Source: an uncultured Algibacter sp.
GTDB taxonomy: Bacteria > Bacteroidota > Bacteroidia > Flavobacteriales > Flavobacteriaceae
Length of the DNA: 64,000 bases
Assembly: GCA_947502405.1 (NCBI GenBank)
Contig: CANMZT010000004.1
Location: forward strand, 1 to 64,000
Direction of reading: 5' to 3'
In this document: piece after piece, positions 54,962-63,717 of the stretch
How positions within the stretch are numbered: the stretch's first letter is position 1
Layout of the letters: the number at the start of each line of letters is the position of its first letter
Made by a program: the position numbers and the translations under genes
The notes under the pieces: generated by a model
Databases searched by the model: none
What the model was told of the DNA's origin: nothing
Seen by the model: only the letters and a program-made list of their open reading frames with translations

Positions 54962-55775
54962 CTTTTGTAATATCTTTTTCTAATTCTTTTATCAGCTCTA
55001 GCTTACGCTTGTTAATGACTATTTGATCTATGGTTGGTTTTACATACTCTAACGGCGCAGTATCATTTCTTACTAGAACATCATTTATTTGCATCAAATA
55101 TACTCCTAATGAATCTTTGAGTTGTACAAAATTAGATTTTTTTAACAGTTCATTTTTATTTTCAGAATTTACAGCTGGAATTTTTTTAATAACTTGATTT
55201 AGTTTTATCCAAATAGAGTCATTAAATGAATACGATTTAAATTGAATTGAAATTGAGTCTAAAATTTTTCTATCATCATCATTGTATCGTTTAAATCGTT
55301 CTTTAACCTTATCATAATTGATAATGTTTTCATCTACATGAATATAACGAAACTTCAAAAGTTCTTCATTTAACTTAAACACTTCTTTGTTGTTATTATA
55401 ATAAGCTTGTGCTTCATTTATGGTTACTGAGGTGTCTATATTGCGCTTTACTAGGGCTTCCATGTAAGCTTTGGTATATAAATCGTTTTTGTATTGAACC
55501 ACCAACTTATCAAAGGCCTCTTGTTTATCTTCATTTAGATTTAGTTTAGCACCGTCGACTAACAATTGCTGAGTGGCCCATTTGTTTATAAAATTCTGAA
55601 TTAATAGTGTACTATCTTGCTTGGAAGTGCCGCTGGCTACTAAACCCATTATATCATCTTGGTACAAATAACTATCATTAACTCTAGCTACTGGTATACG
55701 ATCATCAGACGTCTTGATAAAATCACATGAACTTACCAAGACTAAAGCTAATATTAATAGAACTTTGATTCTCAC
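54924..55775 (-). CDS. Lipoprotein with degenerate SurA/PpiC-like domain
   Basis: 283 residues, GTG start at 55775 three bases after the upstream gene. A lipobox VLVSSCDF (Cys 17) anchors it. The following ARVNDSYLYQDDIMGLVASG is the SurA N-terminal pattern, but the parvulin core (KFRYIHVDENIINYDKVKER) lacks a clear GGxLG or FGYHII motif. It is probably a non-catalytic chaperone working with its two neighbours. I call it SurA-like mainly from the N-terminal pattern and from its place between two clear family members. Confidence 0.82.
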   Translation of the reverse strand: MRIKVLLILALVLVSSCDFIKTSDDRIPVARVNDSYLYQDDIMGLVASGTSKQDSTLLIQNFINKWATQQLLVDGAKLNLNEDKQEAFDKLVVQYKNDLYTKAYMEALVKRNIDTSVTINEAQAYYNNNKEVFKLNEELLKFRYIHVDENIINYDKVKERFKRYNDDDRKILDSISIQFKSYSFNDSIWIKLNQVIKKIPAVNSENKNELLKKSNFVQLKDSLGVYLMQINDVLVRNDTAPLEYVKPTIDQIVINKRKLELIKELEKDITKDAIKNKEFEIYN

Positions 55776-55778
55776 ACA

Positions 55779-57731
55779 CTAATTTTTAAGTTGAGTTTTA
55801 ATTTTTTCAAGTACGTTTTCATTTACTTTAATGGTGTACTTTTCTCTTAGGCCCTTAAGCCAATTTTCTTCTTTATGGTTTTGATAATCGCTAATAACAG
55901 CACCTTTTGATTCTTCCAAAGTTTTTTGTTCTTCTGGTAAAATCTCCTTTACATTAACAACAACATAAGCATCATTATGTTTCAGTATTTTTGAAAGTCC
56001 CTTTTTGAATTCGAAGTCTTTTGGAAGTGCTTGATGTGTTCCATCCATGATGCCCGAGGTAAAAATAACATCAACTTTATTGTTACTATTAACGAGCGAT
56101 TTTATTTCATCTAAAGCCATGTTTTGGCTTAACAACTTAGTCACTTTTTTGAGTGTTTTTTGCTTAGCGGAAGATGCCACTGTAGCATCTATACGTTTTG
56201 GCTTAACATAATTCATTTTATTAGCTTCATAAAATTCAGCAATAGCCGTTGAATCTGTTTTTGCAGTATTCCAAATTGTATTTTCCATTAAATCAAACAA
56301 CAATAAACCATCTCTATACTCAGCAACAATATTAGCATAATCAACATTCTCAAACTCTAAGTTATCCTCTTGATACTTAATTAAACTTTCATTTAAAAAG
56401 GCATCGTATTTCTTTGACACCAAAGATTCTAATGACTCCTTCACATTAGTATTTCTTTGTGAATTGGATAAATACACACCAAAATCGTTATAAGTAAATT
56501 GTTTCTTTCCAATTTTCATTAAAGGCTCTTTTCCTCTAAAATCTTGCGGAAGTTTCCAGGTTCTTTTAAAATAATCTTCATTTAAAATTGAAGTAAAATA
56601 ATCCAAATTTGGGCGTTTATCGCTAATCTCATATTTAGTTTTCAGCTTACTTACTAAGGCGTCATCAATCAATTTAGAACGACTATCTCGTTTTACTTTT
56701 TCAACTAACTCTGGTTTCATAGCTTCAAAACTTGGCACTGGTTTTTTGTCATGTAATTTTACTATATGCCATCCAAAATCAGTTTTAAAAGGTTTAGATA
56801 TATCACCTTCATTTTCTAAATTAAAAGCCACATCTTCAAACTCTTTAGCTCTCAACTGCCCACTAGAAAATGGTTTTAACTTACCTCCATTAGGCGCAGA
56901 GTTTTTATCGTCTGAAAACTGTTTAGCCAAAGCCTCAAAAGCTTCTCCCTGATTTAGCTTTTTATAAATATCCTGAATTCTAACTTCTGGTTTTTCAGCT
57001 AAAGAATCTTGCTTGTTTTCAATAACCATTATATGAGCAACTGTGCGTTCTCCACGAGATTTTCGCTTATCTAATACATTAACAATATGGTAACCAAAAC
57101 GGGTTCTAAAAGGTTCAGAAACCTCACCAGTCTCTGTATTAAAAGCTGCGCTTTCAAATTTATATACCATTTTAAAACCTCCAAAATAACCCAGCTTTTC
57201 TCCAAAAACTGTTTGCCCGTTATGCACTTCTTCCCTAACGGCTTCAAAACCTTCATTTAAAGCTCTATCTCGTAATTTTGTTATTCTATTATATGCTGCA
57301 AGAGTATCTTGTGGATCTGCATTTTCATTTAACTTAATTAGAATATGATTTGCATTAACCTCATAAGACATACGCTCATAAGCCTCTTTTACTAATTCGT
57401 CTGTAACTTTAGAGTCTGTAATATAATTTTTAGCCAGTTGCTTTTTGTAGTTTGAAAGTTCTCTTTTGTATGATGGCTTTTCATGCAAGTCCATACTTCT
57501 AGCCTCTTCTAACTTCAATTTATAATTTGTAAATAGCTTTAAATACTCATCAATATTTTTCTGAGATTCATCTTGCACCAAATCAAGGTTCTTTTTATAA
57601 ACTCTTAAAAATTCTGATGCATAAACAGGTTTTTCTGAAACCGTAAAAAGAACATCTTTATCAATGGATTGTCCCTTTACAATTAACACTGTACTTGCTA
57701 AAAATAAGGTGAATAAATATCTTAATTGCAT
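55779..57731 (-). CDS. Peptidyl-prolyl isomerase with two PpiC domains
   Basis: 650 residues from the ATG at 57731, which opens a normal signal peptide (QLRYLFTLFLASTVLIVKGQ); a TTG six codons earlier is less likely. Two parvulin domains are clear: VNANHILIKLNENADPQDTL to FGYHIVNVLDKRK (about 125-235) and RTVAHIMVIENKQDSLAEKP to FGWHIVKLHDKKP (about 237-345), each with the GG(K/F) and FGxHI motifs. The C-terminal half (345-650) has no recognised domain. First gene of the set of three chaperones plus MoxR; a TATTTTTG box lies 24 bases upstream. Confidence 0.94.
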   Translation of the reverse strand: MQLRYLFTLFLASTVLIVKGQSIDKDVLFTVSEKPVYASEFLRVYKKNLDLVQDESQKNIDEYLKLFTNYKLKLEEARSMDLHEKPSYKRELSNYKKQLAKNYITDSKVTDELVKEAYERMSYEVNANHILIKLNENADPQDTLAAYNRITKLRDRALNEGFEAVREEVHNGQTVFGEKLGYFGGFKMVYKFESAAFNTETGEVSEPFRTRFGYHIVNVLDKRKSRGERTVAHIMVIENKQDSLAEKPEVRIQDIYKKLNQGEAFEALAKQFSDDKNSAPNGGKLKPFSSGQLRAKEFEDVAFNLENEGDISKPFKTDFGWHIVKLHDKKPVPSFEAMKPELVEKVKRDSRSKLIDDALVSKLKTKYEISDKRPNLDYFTSILNEDYFKRTWKLPQDFRGKEPLMKIGKKQFTYNDFGVYLSNSQRNTNVKESLESLVSKKYDAFLNESLIKYQEDNLEFENVDYANIVAEYRDGLLLFDLMENTIWNTAKTDSTAIAEFYEANKMNYVKPKRIDATVASSAKQKTLKKVTKLLSQNMALDEIKSLVNSNNKVDVIFTSGIMDGTHQALPKDFEFKKGLSKILKHNDAYVVVNVKEILPEEQKTLEESKGAVISDYQNHKEENWLKGLREKYTIKVNENVLEKIKTQLKN

Positions 57732-57755
57732 ATAATAATTTTTTTTCAACGATTA

Positions 57756-57763
57756 CAAAAATA
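57756..57763 (-). promoter_or_regulatory. Candidate -7 element of the chaperone-MoxR operon
   Basis: Minus-strand TATTTTTG, 24 bases before the ATG at 57731. Confidence 0.55.
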
Positions 57764-57832
57764 CTAATATAAACCTATAATACAAGTTGTTTAGCAAACG
57801 ATTAAAAAAAGTGTTTATTACGCTATTTATAG

Positions 57833-57840
57833 TATATTTG
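57833..57840 (+). promoter_or_regulatory. Candidate -7 element of the 57878 gene
   Basis: TATATTTG, 37 bases before the ATG at 57878. Confidence 0.5.
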
Positions 57841-57877
57841 ATTGATTTAATTGTAAATTTATCATAAGTCAGAATTC

Positions 57878-58135
57878 ATGCGAAGATTAAAATTAATTTG
57901 GGATTTTTATGGTCCTAATGCTAGCCATATAGCGAAACATCATGAAATTCATTTAAAGGAATATATTCAGTTAGAAAAACTGGATATTCAAATTACAGGT
58001 TTTGAGAATTTAACCAACAACCATACTATAGCTTTTTTAGTGGTTGATGAAAACAAAATGAAACCTTTGCGAGATGCTTTAAAACCACATAGAGGACAGC
58101 TTTATACAAAGCAGCAACATGAAAGCAAAATATGA
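57878..58135 (+). CDS. Small conserved protein of unknown function
   Basis: 85 residues, soluble: RRLKLIWDFYGPNASHIAKH, LEKLDIQITGFENLTNNHTI, AFLVVDENKMKPLRDALKP. A ferredoxin-like alpha/beta fold is plausible from the pattern of strands and helices, but I assign no function. It overlaps the next gene by 17 bases, so the two are translationally coupled and may work together. Confidence 0.82.
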   Translation: MRRLKLIWDFYGPNASHIAKHHEIHLKEYIQLEKLDIQITGFENLTNNHTIAFLVVDENKMKPLRDALKPHRGQLYTKQQHESKI

Positions 58136-58904
58136 TAACATAGGAATAAATTATAACGAAACTCGTTCTGCTGACCCATACATAGCAAATCAACTTCTAA
58201 AAAAATTACACCCAAAAACTAATGGCTTATATTTAGATATAGGATGCGGCACAGGAAATTACACAAATGTTTTTGAAAAAAAAGGGTTTCAATTTATTGG
58301 AGTAGATCCCTCTGAAAGGATGCTTGAAAAAGCTAAACTAAAAAACTCAAAAATAACTTGGAAATCCGGTCATGCCGAAAACATACCTTTACCTCCTAAG
58401 CATGTAGATGGCATTATTGGTAGTTTAACCATTCATCATTGGAACGATTTACATAAAAGTTTTTTAGAATTGAATCGTATTTTAAAACCTGATGGGCAAA
58501 TTGTAATTTTTACATCTACACCAAAACAAATGAAAGGGTATTGGTTAAATCATTATTTTCCTATGATGCTTAAAGATTCTATGCTGCAAATGCCATCTTT
58601 GGACGCTTTAACAAATGCCATGATAAATGCTAAATTTACAGAAATTAAAACAGCGCCTTACTTCGTGAAACCAGATTTGAAAGATTTATTTTTATACTGT
58701 GGTAAAGAATATCCAGAGCGTTATTTAAAACCTGAGATAAGACGTGGAATTTCGTCATTCTCATCATTAGCCAATAAAAATGAAATAGACAAAGGATTAA
58801 TTAATCTTGAAAAAGATATTAAATCAAACACAATTAATAACATAATTAAATCCTTTGAAAATGATTTAGGAGATTATCTTTTTATTACTGCTAAAAAGCA
58901 CTAA
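58119..58904 (+). CDS. Class I SAM-dependent methyltransferase
   Basis: 261 residues. Motif I GLYLDIGCGTGNYTNVFEKK, motif II text FIGVDPSERMLEKAK, and HVDGIIGSLTIHHWNDLHKS with LNRILKPDGQIVIFTS place it in the UbiE/Methyltransf_11 group. The substrate is unknown. It begins inside the preceding small gene, and its stop overlaps the stop of the convergent regulator gene by four bases. Confidence 0.92.
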   Translation: MKAKYDNIGINYNETRSADPYIANQLLKKLHPKTNGLYLDIGCGTGNYTNVFEKKGFQFIGVDPSERMLEKAKLKNSKITWKSGHAENIPLPPKHVDGIIGSLTIHHWNDLHKSFLELNRILKPDGQIVIFTSTPKQMKGYWLNHYFPMMLKDSMLQMPSLDALTNAMINAKFTEIKTAPYFVKPDLKDLFLYCGKEYPERYLKPEIRRGISSFSSLANKNEIDKGLINLEKDIKSNTINNIIKSFENDLGDYLFITAKKH

Positions 58905-59794
58905 GCATCCATAACTAGTTTATAACCAACACCCCTTACATTCACAATTTTAACTTTAGAATCAAGCTCTAATTTCTTCCTTAGTTTTGATATAAAAACA
59001 TCAACTGTTCTACCAATATAATCACCCTCATCTCCCCAAACCATATTCAAAATCACATCGCGCTCAACTGTTGAATTAGCAGAATCATATAGTAAAAGGA
59101 GCAAATCTGCCTCTTTACTTGTTAGTTCAATTCTTTGATTATTTATAACAAGCTCGGTATTATGCTTATCAAAATGATAGGCTCCAAGAGGTATTAAATT
59201 AGTATTAGAGGTATTAGTATGAGACGTCTTCCTTATAAGATAAATTATTAACAGAATTAAAACTAATACCGCAAAAATTCCAAAGTAAAATCCGTTTCCA
59301 AAAGCTATACTTGATGATTCTGAAACTTTATTGACCAATTCATTATTATCAACCAATTTTTCAACAATAGTAAACACAATATTGTAACATGATTTTGGCT
59401 GAACTCGAGATTGACATGGAATAATATCTTCTTTTTCCAAATAATTCATTTCAAAGCTATAAGCAATCTCTGCGGTTTCACAGTTCTCAAATTCTACAAT
59501 GTAATTACTTGCTATTCCAGTTTTATCAACAACCTCTTTAACGGTTGTCACTAAATCTTCAGAATTAAAAACAAAATCGGATTCAAACTGAATGCGATAT
59601 TTATTATTTTCTTTGGTTATTGGCAGAACTCTAGATGTGCTATCTTTTGCATGTAACAAAACTTCGTGACCAATCATACGAAGTGCCACTTCAATATGTT
59701 TTTCTTTAGCACTATTTTGCGCAAAACCTGTATAACTAAACAGAAAAAATAAGCTTAAAAAGCAATAAGTAATTTTAAATTGTTTTAGACTCAT
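58901..59794 (-). CDS. Transmembrane winged-helix regulator with periplasmic sensor domain
   Basis: 297 residues. A signal peptide (SLFFLFSYTGFAQ) leads to a periplasmic domain (about 27-170; KEKHIEVALRMIGHEVLLHA, FENCETAEIAYSFEMNY, four Cys). A single membrane helix (YFGIFAVLVLILLIIYLI, about 173-190) is followed in the cytoplasm by an OmpR/PhoB-type winged helix (HFDKHNTELVINNQRIELTS, KEADLLLLLYDSANSTVERD, IGRTVDVFISKLRKKLELD, VRGVGYKLV). This is ToxR logic in reverse order (sensor first, DNA-binding last). It is divergent from the TonB-like gene, and phased TTAC repeats lie between them. Confidence 0.9.
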   Translation of the reverse strand: MSLKQFKITYCFLSLFFLFSYTGFAQNSAKEKHIEVALRMIGHEVLLHAKDSTSRVLPITKENNKYRIQFESDFVFNSEDLVTTVKEVVDKTGIASNYIVEFENCETAEIAYSFEMNYLEKEDIIPCQSRVQPKSCYNIVFTIVEKLVDNNELVNKVSESSSIAFGNGFYFGIFAVLVLILLIIYLIRKTSHTNTSNTNLIPLGAYHFDKHNTELVINNQRIELTSKEADLLLLLYDSANSTVERDVILNMVWGDEGDYIGRTVDVFISKLRKKLELDSKVKIVNVRGVGYKLVMDA

Positions 59795-59832
59795 ACTACA
59801 AAACTATTCGAATATGCGACAATTTATACTGT

Positions 59833-59868
59833 TTTACATAAAATTTACACTAATTTACATTCGGTTAC
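59833..59868. promoter_or_regulatory. Phased TTAC direct repeats in the divergent control region
   Basis: TTTACAT (59833-59839), TTTACAC (59844-59850), TTTACAT (59854-59860) and GTTACGG (59864-59870) place TTAC at 59834, 59845, 59855 and 59865: steps of 11, 10 and 10 bases. OmpR/PhoB-type winged helices bind direct repeats of this period. The site lies upstream of both divergent genes, so it is a likely operator for the adjacent regulator. Confidence 0.55.
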
Positions 59869-59890
59869 GGCAATCAAGCTACAATTCATA

Positions 59891-59898
59891 TAGATTTG
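59891..59898 (+). promoter_or_regulatory. Candidate -7 element of the TonB-like gene
   Basis: TAGATTTG, matching TAnnTTTG, 30 bases before the ATG at 59929 and just downstream of the TTAC repeats, as expected for an activated promoter. Confidence 0.5.
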
Positions 59899-59928
59899 AA
59901 AGAAATTAATCATTAAAAATTAACGATT

Positions 59929-60705
59929 ATGAAAAAAACAATTCTAATATCCTGTACTGTTCTAGCTACTTTAAGCTTAGTTGCTTTTACTTTAATTAAT
60001 GAAAATAAAAACACAACAGAAAACAAAGACGTTGCAAGTATAGATACTTTAGTAGAAAATAATAACGTAAAAAAAGAGAATGAAAGTAATCGGTTTTCTG
60101 ATTTTATCTATGACATAGGCACTAGGTTTAAACCAATTAAAAAAAGTGATGTAATCAATGCTGCCTCGATCAAGAATTTTTTTGATGCCCATGAAATGGG
60201 GGAAATTGAATCCGTTGAATCGGTTGAATTTATTATTGTCGAGAAAGATGTGCGAACAGACAAGAGAGTCTCAGGAAATAGCGCAGTGTTTAATAAGTCT
60301 CAGGTAAATTTCTTAAATGCTTTTGATTACTCTACTAGCTTTGTGATAAAAGTAGATTATAAAGATAGAACTTCTACACCGCACTTTACAATTGTTCCAG
60401 AAGTACAAGCTGAATATATTTATGGTAAAGATGCCTTGATTAAATACTTTGTTAATAATACTAAAGATGCAACTGCTGATATCCCAGAAGATAAATTAAA
60501 ACCTGCAAAGTTATATTTTACAGTGACTAAAAAAGGCACTATTGATGGTGTTCATTTAGATAGATCTTCTGGTTATCCTGAAATAGACAATCTAGTAACT
60601 CGCTTAATTTCTGAAACTCCTGGTGGTTGGATTCCAGCAACAAACAGTAAAGGAGAAGTGGTTGACCAAGAATTAGTTGTTTCTTTTGGTTTAATTGGGT
60701 GCTAG
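59929..60705 (+). CDS. TonB-like protein
   Basis: 258 residues. One N-terminal hydrophobic segment (ILISCTVLATLSLVAFTLIN) serves as signal or anchor. Residues 30-175 are polar and of unknown fold. The C-terminal 70 residues (KLYFTVTKKGTIDGVHLDRS, GYPEIDNLVTRLISETPGGW, IPATNSKGEVVDQELVVSF) match the TonB C-terminal fold. The Pro-rich spacer of true TonB is absent, so it may act in sensing or signalling rather than in powering uptake. It is divergent from the membrane regulator at 58901 and probably its target. Confidence 0.85.
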   Translation: MKKTILISCTVLATLSLVAFTLINENKNTTENKDVASIDTLVENNNVKKENESNRFSDFIYDIGTRFKPIKKSDVINAASIKNFFDAHEMGEIESVESVEFIIVEKDVRTDKRVSGNSAVFNKSQVNFLNAFDYSTSFVIKVDYKDRTSTPHFTIVPEVQAEYIYGKDALIKYFVNNTKDATADIPEDKLKPAKLYFTVTKKGTIDGVHLDRSSGYPEIDNLVTRLISETPGGWIPATNSKGEVVDQELVVSFGLIGC

Positions 60706-60721
60706 GTTAAAAACATACCTT

Positions 60722-60758
60722 AAAAAAGCTTTATTATCTTAGATTCTAAAGCTTTTTT
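60722..60758. terminator. Bidirectional terminator
   Basis: AAAAAAGCTTT / AAAGCTTTTTT stem with a 15-base loop between the convergent TonB-like and DUF3820 genes. Confidence 0.82.
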
Positions 60759-60766
60759 AACTACTA

Positions 60767-60994
60767 TTATTTAGGATACTGTTTCTTGATATTACGAATT
60801 AAATCCTCCAAGCCATTTAATTTCAATTCGTAAACTTGCTCTAACATCATACCCAATTTCCCTTTTGGAAACCCTTTGCTATGATACCAAACCACATAAT
60901 ACTCAGGTAAATCTATCAAATAGCGGTCTTTATATTTACCAAATGGCATTTTAGTATGCGCCAAATCTATTAAAAACTGCTTATCGGGTAACAT
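60767..60994 (-). CDS. DUF3820 family protein
   Basis: 75 residues. MPFGKYKDRYLIDLPEYYVV followed by WYHSKGFPKGKLGMML is the DUF3820 signature (a small alpha/beta protein, sometimes called quorum-regulated virulence factor by homology in Pseudomonas). No function is known in Bacteroidota. It starts 3 bases after the DUF922 gene stop. Confidence 0.9.
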   Translation of the reverse strand: MLPDKQFLIDLAHTKMPFGKYKDRYLIDLPEYYVVWYHSKGFPKGKLGMMLEQVYELKLNGLEDLIRNIKKQYPK

Positions 60995-60997
60995 AAA

Positions 60998-61540
60998 TTA
61001 TTCTACAGATTTAAATTTTGAAAACGCTTTAAGCTCTGCTTTAATAATTTTATGCCACTTAACTTGAGCTTCATAATTTCTGGAATAATCTGTTTCATTA
61101 TCATACTGAGTTTGTAATCTAGATAATTCGGAATTGATATCATTATGAATCTTTTTTAATTGCCTCCTTACATTATTTGAAACTCGTAACTTACTTATTC
61201 GGTGTCGGAATTTACGAGCATACAATTCAGTAATATCAAAATGCAATTGTTCGTGCCCTAAAATATGATTATCTGCAACTTCTACTTTATACCAAGACTG
61301 TTCTGGATAAAAATGTGCATGAACGTCGGTATTAAAACTAACAACTTGATTTCTATCAGTTTGCCTTATTGAAAATCCAAAAGTAATTCCCGAAGCTGTT
61401 ACAGCTGCTACATCATTATGCTTTTGAGGTTTATCTTTAAAATCAGACCAAGATAATTTGTAAGATTCGTTCCAAGATATAACAGGTTCATCATTCTGGA
61501 AACATACTAAACAACAAAGAATAAGAAAGATTCTTAACAT
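60998..61540 (-). CDS. DUF922 putative secreted zinc metalloprotease
   Basis: 180 residues. A hydrophobic N-terminus (LRIFLILCCLVCFQN) is an export signal. SYKLSWSDFKDKPQKHNDVA, ASGITFGFSI and NHILGHEQLHFDITELYARK follow. HEQLH (HExxH) is the expected zinc site of DUF922, a predicted periplasmic protease family. The C-terminus is helical and basic. Co-oriented with the LysM/PBP1 gene 42 bp upstream. Confidence 0.88.
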   Translation of the reverse strand: MLRIFLILCCLVCFQNDEPVISWNESYKLSWSDFKDKPQKHNDVAAVTASGITFGFSIRQTDRNQVVSFNTDVHAHFYPEQSWYKVEVADNHILGHEQLHFDITELYARKFRHRISKLRVSNNVRRQLKKIHNDINSELSRLQTQYDNETDYSRNYEAQVKWHKIIKAELKAFSKFKSVE

Positions 61541-61582
61541 AGATTAAAAGCTGATAAAATATAAAACGAGAAGCTTTAAACC

Positions 61583-63517
61583 TTATTGCTTTACCTCTAC
61601 AATAGTTAAATCATCATATTTAACAAGGTATACCGAATCGTTAAAATAGCCACCAAACATTTTTTTCTTGTAAGCAAATTTATTCTCAACATACTCAGTA
61701 AGTGGTGCACTATTTACAGATGCATATAAGTCTTCAGAAGATACTAATCTCAAAACCACATCCATGGTTAAGTCAAATCCTTTTACAGCCCTTTTATTGG
61801 GTGTAATGTTATATAATTTATCGTACTTTTTAACAAAAGCATTACTATCATCACTATATTCTTTCGAGGCTGTAGCAAAATGAAACTGTAAGTTGGATAA
61901 ATGCATATTATTTATCTGGTCACCTTCAAAAGCATTGTTTATACTCGTTGTTAGCAAAACAATTTCAGAAGGAATAACGTTTTCCTTTTCAGGGTCAATT
62001 TTATTATTTAAGGATGCTAAAACACTAGTTACATTTGAAGCATAACCTTCATTCTTTGTCTCTAAAAACACATAGTTCTTTCCGGGTTTTAATGCCTGTT
62101 CTATATCTTCTTTAGTAACAAAAAATTCATCTTTACCATCTTTATCTTTTCTGGAGTAAACCAATTTAGTAGTATTAAATTCGCGCTTCAGCATACTTGC
62201 TATAGCTTTATTTTTACTGTCCGTAATTACAATAATATTATGTGATAGTGTATCGGATTTTACAAAATTAACCACCTTCATTTTTAGTAAATCATCCGAT
62301 GGTCTAGATTGAAACACATTATCATGCAATTTCAAATTTGTACCAATAGGCGAAACTACAGGCGTATTATATTTTTTTAATTCAGAGGCTACTTTATTAA
62401 AACTTGCAGGAGTTAAAGGACCAATAACAGCATCAACATTCTCAAAATCATTTTCTCTTATAATTCTAGTAACCTCACTAACCTCATAGCGCGTATCATA
62501 AACATCAACCTTCAAAGAAATTCCTAAAGATTTCAACGAATCTAAAGCCATTAAAACTCCCGAATGAAAATCCAAAGACGCATTTAAATACGGATCGTTT
62601 TTCAAACTCTTTTTAGCATCGCTTATAGAATCAAAATCTACACGATGCATCCTAAAAGGCAGCATAATTGCAATATGCTTCGTATCATAATCAGTTATGC
62701 TATTAGCTAAATTAACAGCTTCTCTTTCACCTTCAATAATAGCATCAACGCTATTAGAATGTGGGATTTTCAAAATCATACCAGATTTTAAACCCGTTTC
62801 TTTTAAACCAGGATTTAAAGCCTCAATTTCATCCTGTTCTAAGTCTAATTTCAGTTTTAATCTGTAAAATCCTTCTTTAGGTAAAACTTTATAATAGCTA
62901 TATTGATCGTCAAATTCTTTCTGATCTTCATCTTCTAAATTAGGGACGTTAACCACTTCACCTTCCTTCAAAACCTCAGCCATTTCTGGATTTAAAGCTT
63001 CCAACTCATCAACCGTAATTCCAAATTTATAAGCTATACGCCACTTACCTTCTTTAGGTAAAACCGTATAAGGTTTTGTTGTAGCAACTTCTTCAACAAT
63101 TTCAGTAATTTTATATTTCGGAATTTGCAGTCTATCCCCTTTTCTTAACGGATTTGCATATAAAAACTTGTTGTATTTTTTTATATCATCCTCTGTAACA
63201 TTATACTTTTTAGCCAAACTATAAAGCGTTTCTTTGCGTTTGGTTTTATGTTCCTTAAACCCCTGAAGTTCTTTATTTACAGTAACCTTTGGCTTTTTTG
63301 CCTTAGAAATAGGAATAATCAAAACCGTGTTTGGTTTTAACGCTTTTTTAGCATCTGGGTTTAACTTATAAATATCAAAAGGTGTTACAAAATAACGCTT
63401 TGCAATCCCCTCGATCGTTTCTCCTTGTTTAACCTGATGTGTACTAAAATTTTGCGCATTAATTGGCATAAAACCAAAAGCAAAAAGCAAAATTAATACT
63501 GATAAAAATCTCCTCAT
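61583..63517 (-). CDS. LysM / PBP1-type ligand-binding fusion protein
   Basis: 644 residues. A signal peptide ends near INAQ (residue about 22). Four LysM-like repeats follow: HQVKQGETIEGIAKRYFVTP (25-72), HKTKRKETLYSLAKKYNVTE (88-134), and two degenerate ones (VLPKEGKWRIAYKFGITVDE, YYKVLPKEGFYRLKLKLDLE; 150-250). The rest (about 278-644) is a periplasmic binding protein type 1 fold as in amino acid ABC receptors and LpoA: KHIAIMLPFRMHRVDFDSIS, VDAVIGPLTPASFNKVASEL, HNIIVITDSKNKAIASMLKR. It probably binds peptidoglycan and may control wall synthesis. No ABC transporter genes are adjacent, against a transport role. Confidence 0.9.
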   Translation of the reverse strand: MRRFLSVLILLFAFGFMPINAQNFSTHQVKQGETIEGIAKRYFVTPFDIYKLNPDAKKALKPNTVLIIPISKAKKPKVTVNKELQGFKEHKTKRKETLYSLAKKYNVTEDDIKKYNKFLYANPLRKGDRLQIPKYKITEIVEEVATTKPYTVLPKEGKWRIAYKFGITVDELEALNPEMAEVLKEGEVVNVPNLEDEDQKEFDDQYSYYKVLPKEGFYRLKLKLDLEQDEIEALNPGLKETGLKSGMILKIPHSNSVDAIIEGEREAVNLANSITDYDTKHIAIMLPFRMHRVDFDSISDAKKSLKNDPYLNASLDFHSGVLMALDSLKSLGISLKVDVYDTRYEVSEVTRIIRENDFENVDAVIGPLTPASFNKVASELKKYNTPVVSPIGTNLKLHDNVFQSRPSDDLLKMKVVNFVKSDTLSHNIIVITDSKNKAIASMLKREFNTTKLVYSRKDKDGKDEFFVTKEDIEQALKPGKNYVFLETKNEGYASNVTSVLASLNNKIDPEKENVIPSEIVLLTTSINNAFEGDQINNMHLSNLQFHFATASKEYSDDSNAFVKKYDKLYNITPNKRAVKGFDLTMDVVLRLVSSEDLYASVNSAPLTEYVENKFAYKKKMFGGYFNDSVYLVKYDDLTIVEVKQ

Positions 63518-63659
63518 GTTGTTGTAATCTGCTTGATAAATATAATAAAAACCAATTTCTAAAATATATACGTCTCATTCTCAATTAAAGATTAAAACGC
63601 AATCATTTTCTTAATATAAGCACATAATATGCCAAAAATATTTTGGGAGTTACGACAAT

Positions 63660-63675
63660 CCCGATAGCAATCGGG
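63660..63675. repeat. Small palindrome CCCGAT-AGCA-ATCGGG
   Basis: A 6-bp perfect stem with a 4-base loop in the gap between guaA and the LysM/PBP1 gene. It resembles CCGATAACTATCGG at 16475-16488 and may belong to the same dispersed repeat family. The rest of the 200-bp gap 63518-63717 shows nothing else. Confidence 0.5.
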
Positions 63676-63717
63676 ACTAACGCAGGTTTATCTGCTAAAT
63701 AAGTTCTGTAAAACTAA

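Noticed and set aside
59929-60705. Canonical TonB energising an uptake system
   Set aside because: There is no ExbB/ExbD, no Pro-rich spacer and no TonB-dependent receptor gene in the neighbourhood.
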